DNA from: Theobroma cacao
Taxonomy: Eukaryota; Streptophyta; Magnoliopsida; Malvales; Malvaceae
Length of the DNA: 64,000 nt
NCBI RefSeq assembly: GCF_000208745.1
Contig: NC_030851.1
Span: 10,997,616 to 11,061,615, forward strand
Direction: 5' to 3'
Shown: one piece after another, positions 1-11,251 of the stretch
How positions within the stretch are numbered: the first letter of the stretch is position 1
Layout of the letters: each line of letters starts with the position of its first letter
The notes under the pieces: generated by a model
Database searches by the model: none
What the model saw: only the letters and a program-made list of their open reading frames with translations
What the model was told of the DNA's origin: nothing
Made by a program: the position numbers and the translations under genes

Positions 1-979
1 CCATTAATGGTTGTGGGAGAAAATAAATTCTTTTCTTATTGTTTTGTTTCTAAATATGCTAAACTAACTAAAAATACTAACATAACTTAAAATCAAATTA
101 ATCTAACAACTTTCTCTCTCCTAACCCATTTTGATCAGCCAACAATTCATCATAAAAACATGTAATTTAAGCATGGAAAATAAGGAGAAATGCTTAAGGA
201 AAATAGATTTCAAGCTTAAGTTGAAAAATCCTACCTTTTTCACTTATTTTCCTTGATTTTCCACACTTTTTCTCTTGAAATTCCTCACCTAGGGTTTGTT
301 CTTCCTCTCTTTCTCTCTCTTCCTTGCTTGGCCGAATATTTGGAGAATAATGGGCTGATTTGTGCTGATTTTTAAGTTAAATATTAAATTATCCTAAGCT
401 TGACACATGGCATTTTCTTATTGGTTCTTTTTTAAAATTTTAAAAATTTAAACATTTTATCTCCACCACATGATTAGTCAAAGGTCAAAAATGAGGATAA
501 AGGCAGACCATGTGCTGGAAAAATATCCTAGTAGTGGAAAATTACAATTTTACCCCTAGAGTGGCAAAATTACCATTTTAACCTTTTACTCCAAATTATA
601 CCGAAATTAAAATTTTTCACTTCTAAACCTCAAATCATACTCCAATAAGTCAAATGGGGTCAAAAAAATCTTTTTTAAAATTCTCATTTTGTCCTTAGGT
701 GGCAAATGACCATTTTGCCCCTGGATAGTGAAAATTTCAATTCGACTTCAAATTGATCCTCAAACTCCGAATTATCATTTTGAGTCATCCTTAGACTGTG
801 ACACTCTTAATTTCACCTTAAAATTCTTATTTGATCTAGTTCGAGGATTAAATCAACTTTGTTTACCTCTAGGTACAATACCGATTTTTGTAAATTTTTC
901 GGGACTCTCCTAGCATACAATCATGCTATCATCACATGTATGTCATGAATAGTATTTTATAAGGTCGGGCTTTATAGTT
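1..979 (-). mobile_element. Ty3/gypsy-type LTR end, minus orientation, cut by window edge
   Basis: Read on the minus strand from about 979 downward, this stretch is a diverged copy of 18021-18975 (plus strand). Both start with an AAAGCCCGACCTTATAAAAT-like segment, carry the same blocks of short 'gcaaaatggtaattttgcc' text, and reach a shared segment near the window start (GTTTTGTTTCTAAATATGCT read on plus here). The start near 979 reads TATAAAG instead of the TGTAAAG seen in the other copy. No coding frame is visible. The LTR identity is inferred from the paired copy and the general style of plant Ty3 LTRs. The other end lies outside the window. Confidence 0.6.
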
Positions 980-1286
980 TAGGATGTCTAAAATGATCAT
1001 AAAACCTTTCTAAAATGTTTAGAATGATATTATAAGTTAGTAAAGTTTCCTAAGTGGTTTTGGATTTTTATTAAAAGAGTTTAATTAGAATGAACTTTCT
1101 AATTTAGAAAAAATTTAAATGAGATTTGAATTGACTAAAGTTTTTAATAAAATTAATCTTTTTAATAAGTGATTTTGAAAATGAGTTTTAGAAAATTATC
1201 TTTTCTACTAGAGGATATCAAATTATTCGAACTTTGATCTTCAAGTGTTAAGTGACATGTTTTGAATGAAATGCAAGATCATCATC
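980..1286. other. AT-rich intergenic DNA, nothing recognised
   Basis: AT-rich sequence between the LTR copy and the MITE. I see no open frame, RNA gene or repeat structure in it. Confidence 0.5.
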
Positions 1287-1944
1287 ATGCAAAACTAGGG
1301 ATGTCAATGGGTTACCTTATTATAGGGTACCCAATAAACGGGTTCGGGTAGTGATTTCATTACCCGAATCAGGTTCGGGTAGTGATTTCACTACCCGAAT
1401 CAGGTTTGGGTAGGATTCTGGTATCACTCTTAGGGTACCCGTTACTCGAACTCGATAATGTTATATTCAGGTTTGGCGGGTACCTACTCCGAACCTGTTA
1501 ACAACTACCTGTTTATATTTTTTTTATTATTATTTAAATAATTGAATAAAACTGATGCTGATTAGATTCGAACCCAGGTAAGGAAAAAAGATAGCCAAAG
1601 TCTATACCATCTTGACCAACAATTTCTTTTGTTAAATATTGATAAAAATATTAAAAATATAGTTAGTTAAATTATTAATGTGATGACATTAATATATATA
1701 AATAAAAAAAATTATTAGATTACCCCAGGAAGAAGATTTTAATAATTTTTTAATTTAATCGAGTTTTTAAATAGGTTAAGGTAATTATAGGGTAGTAAAA
1801 ATGTAATAGGGTTAGAGTTAGGGTAATAATTTTAAAATTATTTGGGTTGTTAATAGGGTTAGGAGAGTTGATTTTTTATAGGGTTAGGGTTTGGATACCT
1901 CAAAATTATAGGGTACTCTACCCGTTAACATCCTTATGCAAAAC
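1287..1944. mobile_element. Mutator-like MITE with 9-bp target-site duplication
   Basis: The 9-bp word ATGCAAAAC occurs at 1287-1295 and again at 1936-1944, flanking a 640-bp element (1296-1935). The element begins TAGGGATGTCAATGGG and ends CCCGTTAACATCCTT, so the ends form imperfect terminal inverted repeats. Subterminal 'agggtaccc'-type words (for example 1325-1332 and 1909-1916) are also inverted. A 9-bp duplication is characteristic of Mutator superfamily elements. The interior has no coding capacity, so the element is non-autonomous. The left end is rich in short inverted CGGGTA/TACCCG words. Confidence 0.75.
1558..1622 (-). repeat. tRNA-like A-box/B-box segment inside the MITE
   Basis: On the minus strand this reads TTGGTCAAGATGG (A-box-like), then about 33 bases later GGGTTCGAATC (B-box-like), followed further on by an A-rich stretch (the plus-strand T/A run at 1508-1530). 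The layout resembles the SINE at 16395-16490. No flanking duplication was found, so it could be a decayed SINE or part of the MITE itself. Confidence 0.35.
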
Positions 1945-2989
1945 ATGTTTACTCTTCTATGTTCGTAATTAGATTATGGATGTAAAAGGATGGCTATGGA
2001 CTATAAACTCAATGTGATTGTGGATGTTTGGTAAATTGCTATTTATGGAATTTTTTAAAAATAGAGTTTGGGCACCCTACTTTATCTATTACTCTTTGGA
2101 TTATAAAATTCTTTCTTCATCTTACTCTCCTCGAATGTAACTCGAGGTTCCTACATTTATTTATAATTAGTAATAGGATTAGATTAAGAAAGGAATTTTG
2201 TAAATTCGAAGATGGAGATCCAAGCCACCATGAAGATCATAGAAGGATGAAAGCTAAGGCTTGCAATGCATGATGTATTTTATCCTCTAGGATTTAACCA
2301 ACTAATTTCCTTTGGTGGCTTAAAGAAACCAGAGTAGAAAAAGTCCATAACCATCCTAATAGAACAACATGTGATAGATTTACTTTATGCGATAATTTAA
2401 ATGCCATGCGTGCTATACTAATGAGACCTAATAAGAAATACTAAAATCTCTCATAAAATATTAAGTCACATGCTACACATGATTAAGATGCCTTCCAAAT
2501 CCATAGTACAAAACTAGATCTCTTCATATTGGAGGTTTGTTGAGTAACTCAAGGTCAAACTTTATCAAGAAAATATTTTTTCTATGGAGATGGGTTTTAC
2601 TTATCTAAAATTGTATGGTTCGGATATGTCAAAGTTGACCATGCAAATTTAGAGGCAATAGTTAGGCGAAGTATATACGATATACTTAGGCAAAGAGTTG
2701 TCACCTAACTACATCTAGGAGTCACATAAGAGATGTGATCGATAAAATAATTTATCTACCCAATTAGGCATATCATGGCTTATTGAGTAACTCAAGGTCA
2801 AGGTAAGTTGAATGGGGTCTTAGCCCACTAAAAAGTTCCTAGTAGAGACTTTCTGAAATGACTTTAAAGGTTGTCATTTTGAATAAAATAGTGGAAGAGC
2901 TATTTAAAATATTAAAACCTTGTTTTAAATAGTATATGCATAATATTTACAAATTGCTTATGTATTGAAGCTTGATTTTATACATTGTT
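1945..2989. other. Repeat-derived DNA of unknown type
   Basis: No coding frame is supported. The phrase 'gagtaactcaaggtcaa' occurs twice (near 2542 and 2784), which hints at an internal duplication. The stretch leads directly into the gag remnant and may be the leader region of that retroelement, but no primer-binding site was identified. Confidence 0.35.
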
Positions 2990-3625
2990 ATGGCTAATAA
3001 CTTGTCACTTTGGAGCATTTTGGATGCAAACAAACTCACTGGCCCAAACTTCCTTGATTGGTTTTGAAACATCAAGATTGTCTTGAAACAAGAGAAGAAA
3101 TCATATGTCTTGGACACTCCTTTTCCACCATTCCCTGCGGATAATTCTAGTGTTGATGATCGAGATGCATATCAACTTCATAAGGATGACAAAGAATAGG
3201 CAGCATGTACGATGTTGGCTAGCATGTCTCTCGAGCTTCAAAACCAACATGGGCACATAGATGTCCAAACCATGATTTTTCACCTTAGAGAGCTATTCGA
3301 TAAGGAGGGGTGCACTAGGAGATATAACATCTTTAAAGAATTGTTTCAATGTAAGATCACAAAAGGCAATTCTATTAGGGCTTACGTGTTGGAAATAATT
3401 AGGCTCATTGAGAGGCTTGGACAATGGAGACTGGCGCTAGACCATGAACTAAGTATTGACTTAGTTTTTCAGTTTCTTCTTGATAGCTTTACTCAGTTTG
3501 TGTTGAACTTTCATATGAATCGTTTAGACACTACTCTTCATGATACACATCAAATTGCGAGGTATTGTCCGATTTGGACTACTTCCTTCACAATTTTGTT
3601 CCATGAAAAAAGTCTCACGGGTTGA
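2990..3625 (+). pseudogene. Ty1/copia gag polyprotein remnant
   Basis: A frame opening at ATG 2990 reads MANNLSLWSILDANKLTGPN, the usual N-terminal style of plant copia gag (the 'LTGpNF.dW' block). It is then broken by a TGA directly after the DW-like pair and a TAG near 3197. From about 3212 it continues as a clean run with EL-FDKEG, R-Y-FKELF--K, G-SIRAYVLEII, IERLG and L--EL--DLVFQFLLDS. These are the UBN2/gag-polypeptide landmarks expected of this family. There is no protease, integrase or reverse transcriptase downstream, because a TIR element starts at about 3592. This is a dead fragment of a retroelement gene. Confidence 0.75.
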
Positions 3626-4065
3626 AAATGGCATTAACCCTTAAATGCCCAGTTTTACTTTAATACCACAGTTGATCTAGGATTGATGAATCCCTTTAGG
3701 ACAATGACATCTTCCTTGATGTGGTATTTATGGTTCCTCCCGCTAAGAGTGTATCATCCTCATAGCTCCCCGCTAGGAGTGTACAATCTCTTTAATGTGA
3801 GATTCACATGGCTCACTACAGTGTCATGGTCCTAGCAGTGAACCACATGAATCCCACATCGAAGAGATTCTATGCTCCCAATGGATAGAGTAATAAATCC
3901 CATATTGAAGAGAAGCTCTTTACGAGAAGCCAAGGGAGGATGCCATGGTCCTAAAAGGGAGACATAAATCTCACATCGATTGTGTACTAGAATGAGACTG
4001 GGCATTTAAGGGTTCACACCACCTTCAACTTGTGAGGCATTTTTTGTGAAACAAAACCCTAAAGC
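3592..4065. mobile_element. TIR DNA element (MITE-like) inserted next to gag remnant
   Basis: The two ends are inverted copies of each other over about 55-60 bases. The left end runs from TTTTGTTCCATGAAAAAAG through CCCTTAAATGCCCAG (to about 3650). The right end holds CTGGGCATTTAAGGG (from about 3994) and runs out through TTTTTTGTGAAACAAAAC. The interior carries repeated 'cccacatcgaagag'-type phrases and no coding frame. A target duplication could not be delimited with confidence. Related interior sequence occurs at 5855-6000. Confidence 0.65.
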
Positions 4066-5745
4066 CAACAGGCTAAAGCAAACAAGATTGTTGGAATAAG
4101 CCTTGTAACCAATCGAATTGGTTAAAGCTTAGATCCAATCATGAAATCATATCATTCATACTGAATGATTAGAGGTTTTCCTTCATCAATAAAACTATGC
4201 TTATAAGCCTATTGGATGAAGTCCATGAGATTAACATGATCTATAAAAGAATTGTAAAGTGTTACAATTATGAAATTCTTATGCATCAAAGTATAATCTC
4301 ATAAGTTGAAGTATAGGAATACTTAGAACTAAAGTGTAGGTGTTTATTTTAAGAACAAGTTCATTGAACATGACACGACATGAAGATTCCATTTACTACT
4401 TCACTCTGATGTCAATGGAGTATATCCTCATGAGACAGTTATGAAAGTGATCCTTAGACTTGAGATGCCAAATTGTTTTATACGAGGATTGATATATTTT
4501 GATTTCATCCTTACAGGTCTTATCAAGGATGACTAAACACGATAATTTTGATTATAGCATGAGATGTATGAAGGCAAATGAGTGGTCCAGAAAGGATTCA
4601 TCACTATGAGTGATTAATAAGATGTATTTTGATTATTCATGCCCTGAGTTAGCCTACGTGAAGACTCTAGCCAAAGCACAATAGATTTTATGACATGAGT
4701 TTCCTATAATCCATGATAACTAATTAGTGTCATGACTAACATGGAAGGTTTAGGAGTTGACACTGCACCATGCTCCTAAACTTTCTAAAATACATCGTGA
4801 AAAGTGAAAGGATTGAATTGTATTGAGAGAGTAATCGCTAAAAGGTTAAGTCAAACCATTTTGACTCTTTTAACATTTGGGTGGCCATGATGGATTGTTA
4901 GATCCCGCTCCTGGTTTATGATCATAAAGTGATTGATATGATTAATGTTAAATTCAAAGTAGTTTGAATTGATCTAATCTTAAATTTAATTCATAAATTG
5001 CATTTCAGGGTCATTGTTAACATGTTGAAAGCCTAATGGGTCACACATAAAAGGTGAATATTTAGATTAAATTAGGAGTGGTGATTAAGTTAGACTTAGT
5101 CAAAACTAGAAGTTATGAACTTTTATTGAACTTAATTAAAAGGTTTAATTTAGTGTAAAGACCAATTAGCAATTACTGAAAAAAGGTCATTAGGACTGAA
5201 GTTGGTCCAAAACATAAATACCCTGCTTAAGCTACTCATCCTTAGTAACCTAGCCACCACTCTTCTCTAGTGAGTAGTGTTACTGCCCTTTGTAAATGTG
5301 TGAGAAAAATTTGTTTTTCTTTTGTGCTATTTGGCTAGGGTGAAAAAGGAAGGGAAATGTGTTCAGAACACATCCTTGCTAGCACATTGAAGGCTTGGCA
5401 ATCCTACCCTCTTATAAGGATTTCTTTATTCATTATGTGGACTTTCGTTAGAGGTTGCATAAAAACTTCTTGGATAGCTTTGGTTTGCGATAACCAAGTT
5501 TGGTGTAAGGTTTCTCGAAAAGGTTGTTTTAATGCAATTTGAACAAGGAATCAAACTTTCCTTTGTCCCCAAGGTAATGACCAGATCACATATATGTTTT
5601 ATTTTATTGCACATCATCCAAAAGCCATAAAAGTGGCTTTAGGTGGAAAGGTCAATTTTGATTGTTTATTTCCAATGCGTTTATATTTTTGTTTTTATTT
5701 TCGTTTTGCATTGTGATGCATGGCTAGCCCTTTCTCATCAAATAC
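4066..5745. repeat. LTR-like dispersed repeat, copy 1 (shared with 15830-18020)
   Basis: This stretch shares a series of blocks, in the same order, with 15830-18020. Examples are the 'cttatgcatcaaag' block (about 4280 and 16364), the 'aaggcaaatgagtggtc' block (about 4571 and 16870), the 'ggtggccatgatg' block (about 4870 and 17172) and the 'cctaatgggtcacacac' block (about 5031 and 17310). It directly follows a copia gag remnant and holds no coding frame. The simplest reading is a long terminal repeat or untranslated part of a copia element. Exact ends were not resolved. Confidence 0.5.
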
Positions 5746-6130
5746 CTCACAAAGGTTGGTGTGGATTGTAATAGTTAGCATCAGAATGGATTTTGGGATA
5801 CTACCAATGTACTACCGAGGACAATGAGCACTTATTAAAGTGGGAGAGAATGTCACGCTCCCAGCGAGGAGCCATGTGAATCCCAATCGAATGTGCTTCC
5901 AACAACTAAAGTCATAAATCTCATATTGAAGGGAAGACATTGAAGAGAAGCTCCCAATGGAGAGTCAAGGGAGGATGTCATGATCCTAAAGAGTCCCTTC
6001 TGTGAGATAAAATTATGAGGTCAATGGGTTAATAAGAATAATACTTCACAAGGGTTGACGTGGATTGTGACACTTAAACTACTAAGATAGGCTAGAGCAT
6101 ACTAAGAGCCGGTAGTCATGGTTGCCACAC
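5746..6130. repeat. Duplicated repeat block related to the 3592-4065 element
   Basis: A phrase near 5748 (cacaaaggttggtgtggatt) recurs near 6047 (cacaagggttgacgtggatt), giving a roughly 300-bp repeat period. The part from 5855 to 6000 (gctccc, agccatgtgaatccca, atcatattgaagag, gggaggatg, atcctaaa) matches the interior of the TIR element at 3770-3970. No gene is present. Confidence 0.45.
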
Positions 6131-9100
6131 CAAGGATAGTGAGTGGTTATTACTCTTTCCAACTGGCAATCCTCATCGGGTGTTTTTGCAACTAGCCAAA
6201 TTGTCTAATAGTTAATTGTTTCTGTCCTTCAACTTTCTTGGGCTGTTAAATCTCACACTGCAATATTTTAGCTCAAATTACATCAGCGTTAATGTTCAAA
6301 AGTTATTTTCCATTGTCATAAACTAATGTAACTAAATGCATCACCATGACCTTTTCAATTGAACTTTGGGTTTAAATATTCACCGATGGCCATACGCTAC
6401 ATGTACATTTGGTTTTAGCTATCCATCACCTCCGATTTCAAGCAAGAAAAAGAATTATTAAAGAATGCAAAAAGGCGAGAAGAAAGAGTATATGTTTACG
6501 ATATTTCTTGTCCTGGGAGCTGTAAATTCCTTGTAAGTGGACCCACCCACGGACAAAGTTATAGACTGATGATGATCATTTAGCACAGTAAAGAAGTAAG
6601 CAACCCATGTCTGTCATTATACACGTGCATTGATTGAGTAAACTGATAATTTTCCATGTAATTCGACAGTGGAAGCAAGCACAAAAAATGAAATTGCTGA
6701 GGCTACTCTGCTAGGGGAGAAATAAATTATAATGGAAACACAAACTTTTGTTAATTCTTTATCCCATAACTCTATAATAATACTTGCTCATATTGTTACT
6801 TTCATGGAAAAATTAGTTTCCTTTGCAAATTCATATATACTTGTCAATGATGTTTACCTACGGTTTCAAGCTCAAAGCCAGATAAGGTACACGATAAGCA
6901 TTTTTACTGGTTCCTTAATTTTAATATACGAGGATGAGTAATTTAGTGTCTTTGATGTTCAGTAAACACCATAGTTTTTTCAAACTAACATCAAAGATGA
7001 TGAGGTGAAGATCCTATATATGTTGTTTGTATTTATCTTTGTTATTATGATTCTTCTTGCCAAAAAGATGGTTGTTAAGAGCTTGTTTGTTTACTTCTCA
7101 TCTTTATCTCATAAATTATCATTTTTTCCCTCAAAATCCAAACAAAAGGGTATTTCAGTTTGAATATAGGTACTGTCCACATAAATTCAAATCTTATCCA
7201 ACGTTGTCCCATTGAGCTATTGTTCTTTGTTGATTAATATTTTACTAATTACTTGACCATCAATGAACACCACTTGCAATTCTACGTTTGCTTTTCATTT
7301 GCTTTATTAAAATACGTTATTTTGAAATTGACAATTACTTAAATTTCATTTTATTGATATTTTTATTTCATGTTTTATTTTTTGCTTTTTAAATTCTATT
7401 CATTATGCTCGTTGTGCTACGAGCAGATTTAAATAATTTAATAAAAATGTATAATAAATCATAATTATTAACTCCATGCATTATCACTAGAATAATGGAT
7501 GGAGTCACGCCAGGCAAGCAGAAACGATTCGAGCCATGCTTCATTTTTTAATTATTTATTTTTGTGATAACAAGAACAATAATGACTGAAACAGGGAATT
7601 GATGGCCTCAGGTTCAAATATTTTCTCTGTCAAATTGTCATAACATATATTCAATGAACGGATAAATTAGAGTTTGCTATCTTGCAAATTGGAACAAGAC
7701 AGAAGGAATGAAAGCTGGAAAGTTCTGTTTAAGAAGACAATACCTGAAGGAGAAGAAATTAACGTACTACCCCCTACTAGTAATAATTCTATTTATGCAA
7801 CCTTAAACAATATTATAATAGACAATTCTTCACTTCATGGTCTTTGGTCTCAAATTTGTTACTGTTACTAAACTTTTCCTTGCTGGACATCATTCTCTAT
7901 ATCATCATCGTCATTTTATTCTTTTTCATTCCCTTAATATAATGTGAATGAGTGCGAATGTGCTGGCACCATCTTATAAAAAGAAGATACTGCTTAAGTA
8001 ATCCTTGAAAGAAGTATAGCTAGGTAGAAATATGATCTCCTAATATATGGAAGACTTTTTGGTAAAGTTAATAGAGATGTACTTTCAATGGTTTTCATCA
8101 TTTTCCTTTAGAATCTTACAAGCTTAGAATGCCTAATCCATACAAAAAAGTGGGTTTTACCCTAAAATGCATTTTTACCCACCGATCAAATGAAATGAAG
8201 CTACTGTAATACAATAATTACAAGTGATATGCTCCCTATAATAAAGTGTGATTAATTGTAAATTTCAAGGCTAACATCATATTCCCACTAGCCGAGGGAC
8301 TCTTCACGTTTATATCTTTATTAAAAGTAGATAATTGGCACGTTTAATTTCCCAGTGAAAAGAAAAGGTAAAAGCAAAACAAATTAATATGGGTTTCTCA
8401 TTTGTACCATTATCAAGAAAAAAAAATTCATTTCTTGATAAAGTTTACAAATCAATTTTTGTTTAATGAAACACTTTGATGCTAAGTTTTACCCTTTTGT
8501 CTGGGATCCTACCAGTAAGATTCTCGTGTAATTATTTATATTTATGTCAAGTTATGTGATAGCTTATCTTAAACAAGAAGATAGTGCCCTCCAATGACCT
8601 CCAAAGACTATTATTGACTTTTTAACTCATCTACGTATCACAACCTTCCGGCTTGAAATTAATAATAATGATGCTCTTGGCTTCTTTTTTTTTAACTTGC
8701 GTGGATTTACATCAATTTCTTCATTCAAGTTGCCATAAAGTGCCAAAGCATTCATATTCAACAAGAACTTTAATAAATCTAGCTAAATTCAACATTATCT
8801 TGACACCAAGAACGTGGAGAGATCATGTAATCTAGTACAAACCTAGAGAACAAGGAACTCATCTTGACAAGATTTTGAAACCATCTTAATTATACATAAT
8901 AGTTAATTTATGCAGCTTAATCAAAGCCAGTGGAATGAATGGAGAAAAAAATGTGATCATATTATAAACCAATTGAAATCACTGCAAGTCTGCAACTGGT
9001 TTAAGATTAATAAGATTTGCTAACGAAGCCCTCACCTGCCTGGACTAATAGATTTGCTACTTCTATCTTTCTCGTTTATATACAATTTCATCAAGTGGTC

Positions 9101-9192
9101 CAAGTAGATATCTATGAACAAGTAATTAATTATGTTATGTCGATAGTTTATGTTTTTTTTCTCTTTTAATGGCGAATTGATAAAATGTAATT
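6131..9192. other. Intergenic AT-rich DNA, nothing recognised
   Basis: About 3 kb without a supportable coding frame, RNA gene, LTR end or inverted-repeat element. Short frames of 60-70 codons in it show no family resemblance. Confidence 0.5.
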
Positions 9193-9618
9193 GACATAAT
9201 ATTAAAAAAAATTTTGAACTATATTTAAAAATTTTAAATAAATCATTATTCTTTTATTATGTTTAAACTAAGTTTTTATACTTTTATTTTAAGTGTCAAA
9301 TATTTATGGTGACTAACTATCGTTAATCAACTATCACTTGTTATTTTATGTCACCTATAGCATCCTAACATGTCATATTGATGTTGATGTGCTATGTTGA
9401 TATGACATGATAAAATGATCATATGATATTTTTCACTTATTACATTAACATCACATCAAGCCATGTAGACATAAAAAATAATTAGTGATATTTTAACTAA
9501 TGACAATTAATCAATTATTGGTTATAAGAACTTATTTGACTCAAAATAAAAATATAAAAATATAATAAAAATTATTTTAATTTTATTGAATTGTTCAAAA
9601 AACTTTAAAATATTATAC
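9193..9618. mobile_element. Long-TIR MITE, family A, copy 1
   Basis: The element is largely one long imperfect inverted repeat. The left arm (GACATAATATT, then 'aaattttgaactatattt' and 'cattattcttttatta') is mirrored by the right arm ('gaattgttcaaaaaactttaaaatattatac'). The centre holds paired 'ttaatcaactatcacttgttattttatgtca' and 'gacataaaaaataattagtgatattttaactaatgac' words. Two further copies lie at 15180-15628 and 51628-52043. There is no coding capacity. Confidence 0.7.
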
Positions 9619-9619
9619 A

Positions 9620-10237
9620 AAAGGGTAAAATATCTTCAGTTTTGATCATTATTTCATACGGGTCCATTAATTTTTAAAATAAACACACTGTCCCAAACAT
9701 GTAAACGGCGTTAATACGTAAATATGAAATGTCTAAAATACCTTTCTTCTTTTTCAACGTTTTTCCTTTCTCAAACCGGTTTGCGACACTCCCTTACATA
9801 GACCAACCACTCCGCGACCGGATTTGGCAATGGAATGCTAGTTTCGACAATGCTCCCTTAGGGAGCACCTCTCAACTCTACTCCATAAGGGAGCACTAGA
9901 TTGGTGCTCCCTAAGGGAGTGCTGATCATCTAGTCAGATTTGATGCTCCTTGACCAGATTCACCCATGAGATGACCGGCCAGTAAAGAGAAATTTTTTTA
10001 AATAAAAAAATTTTAAAATAAAAAATTATAATTTATATAGTGATAATTTTTAAAATTAATGAAAAGAAAAATTGTGCTAAAAATATTATCATGACATGAA
10101 ATTAATGAAAATATTAACTGTTAGACTTTGTGTCTAGTAAAAGATATTCTTTTGATACGAACGGTATCTTTTCAATACTAATAGATTTGCATGAAATTAT
10201 AATCAAAATAATTAAAAAAATTAAGTGTTAGAAATTA
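9620..10237. mobile_element. TIR element, family B, copy 1, with GGGAGCA hairpins
   Basis: Matches 26190-26794 over its whole length. Shared blocks include 'ccaaacatgtaaa', 'aaatatgaaatgtctaaaatac', 'gaccaaccac', 'gatttggcaa', 'gattcaccca' and 'ttataatttatatagtgataatttttaaaattaatgaaa'. The better-preserved copy 2 shows terminal inverted repeats. The centre carries a perfect 7-bp-stem hairpin TGCTCCCTTAGGGAGCA (9851-9867) and further CTCC/GGAG inverted words to 9925. It abuts the family A element. No coding frame. Confidence 0.6.
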
Positions 10238-11216
10238 ACCTAACTCACTACCTTTAAAAAAAAAGAAATTGACCCCTCACTAAAAGAAACCTTTAGAAAG
10301 GAAGCCATTACAACTATTTTGGTTATAAAACTGTAATTGAAGCATCCAACGGTTGTAGAAAGGATCAAAACTTTGAGGTGTCTTTTTCAAGAAAAAAGTC
10401 AAGAAAACTTGTTGTTTGGGATCATTAAAGGATAAAAACCAAAACCAAATATAAATTAGAAGGATAAAATTAAACCTTGCTGAGAATGAAGTAGATGTTC
10501 AAAGACATTGTTTTACTCTAATTTTAGATGTATCTAGACAAATGACACCTAAATAAACAAAACTTTTAACCAACATTTGTTTTGATTAAGCGAAGTTATC
10601 AACTCATTAATTATCATGCATTCCAATTTGTGGTTGCCATTTCTTTTCAATTGTATAATCGACAGCGAATAAAAGTAGTTATCCGGCACGGAGAGATGCA
10701 TATTTTTAACTAGGCAAGGAGTATTAAATATCACCAGTCTTTTCTTATCAGCAGGTTAAGCTAGCCCCGTTTTCGGTATTTGTCATTCCAATTCAGCATT
10801 ATAGCTACGCTTACCAGCCACAATGACAACGCCATTCAGCTAGCCTTTGTCCGTCCTCTTTTGTTGGCCAATATACCAGTACACACCCACCCTTGATAAC
10901 TCACTCACTGCTGTGGCTGAAAGTAGGAAGAAGTTGGCTTCTTTTTCACAAAAAGTAGAGAAACAAATAGATAAGGGAAAGGATGAAAAGAGAAGGACGA
11001 AGGGACTGAAGACCGCACAGCAATTGTTTTTGTTCATAGTCATAGAGCATGATTAGTTTTTACTGAAAATTAATTTTTGTTCAAATATCAAGGATTACTT
11101 TGAGTACAATTCTGATTGGAATCGCAGATATTTTCGTTGCAGCGAATAGAGATGAGGAATTAATTCAGATATTTTTAGCGATAAACAAAGATCTAGAATG
11201 TCAAATGTGGATATTA

Positions 11217-11218
<2 letters not shown>

Positions 11219-11248
<30 letters not shown>
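11219..11248. repeat. (AT)15 microsatellite
   Basis: Thirty bases of perfect AT dinucleotide repeat. Confidence 0.9.

Positions 11249-11251
<3 letters not shown>

Noticed and set aside
171..174. DUF506 core reads IELNF instead of the IDLDF seen in many members (protein residues 171-175 of the 13512 gene; coordinates here are residues)
   Set aside because: A subgroup of the family, as I recall it, normally carries IELNFRAEFEMAR, so this is not a lost catalytic residue peculiar to this copy.
10840..11056. Overlapping frames of 67-69 codons on both strands
   Set aside because: Neither resembles a known protein. Overlap on both strands in a slightly GC-richer patch is expected by chance.
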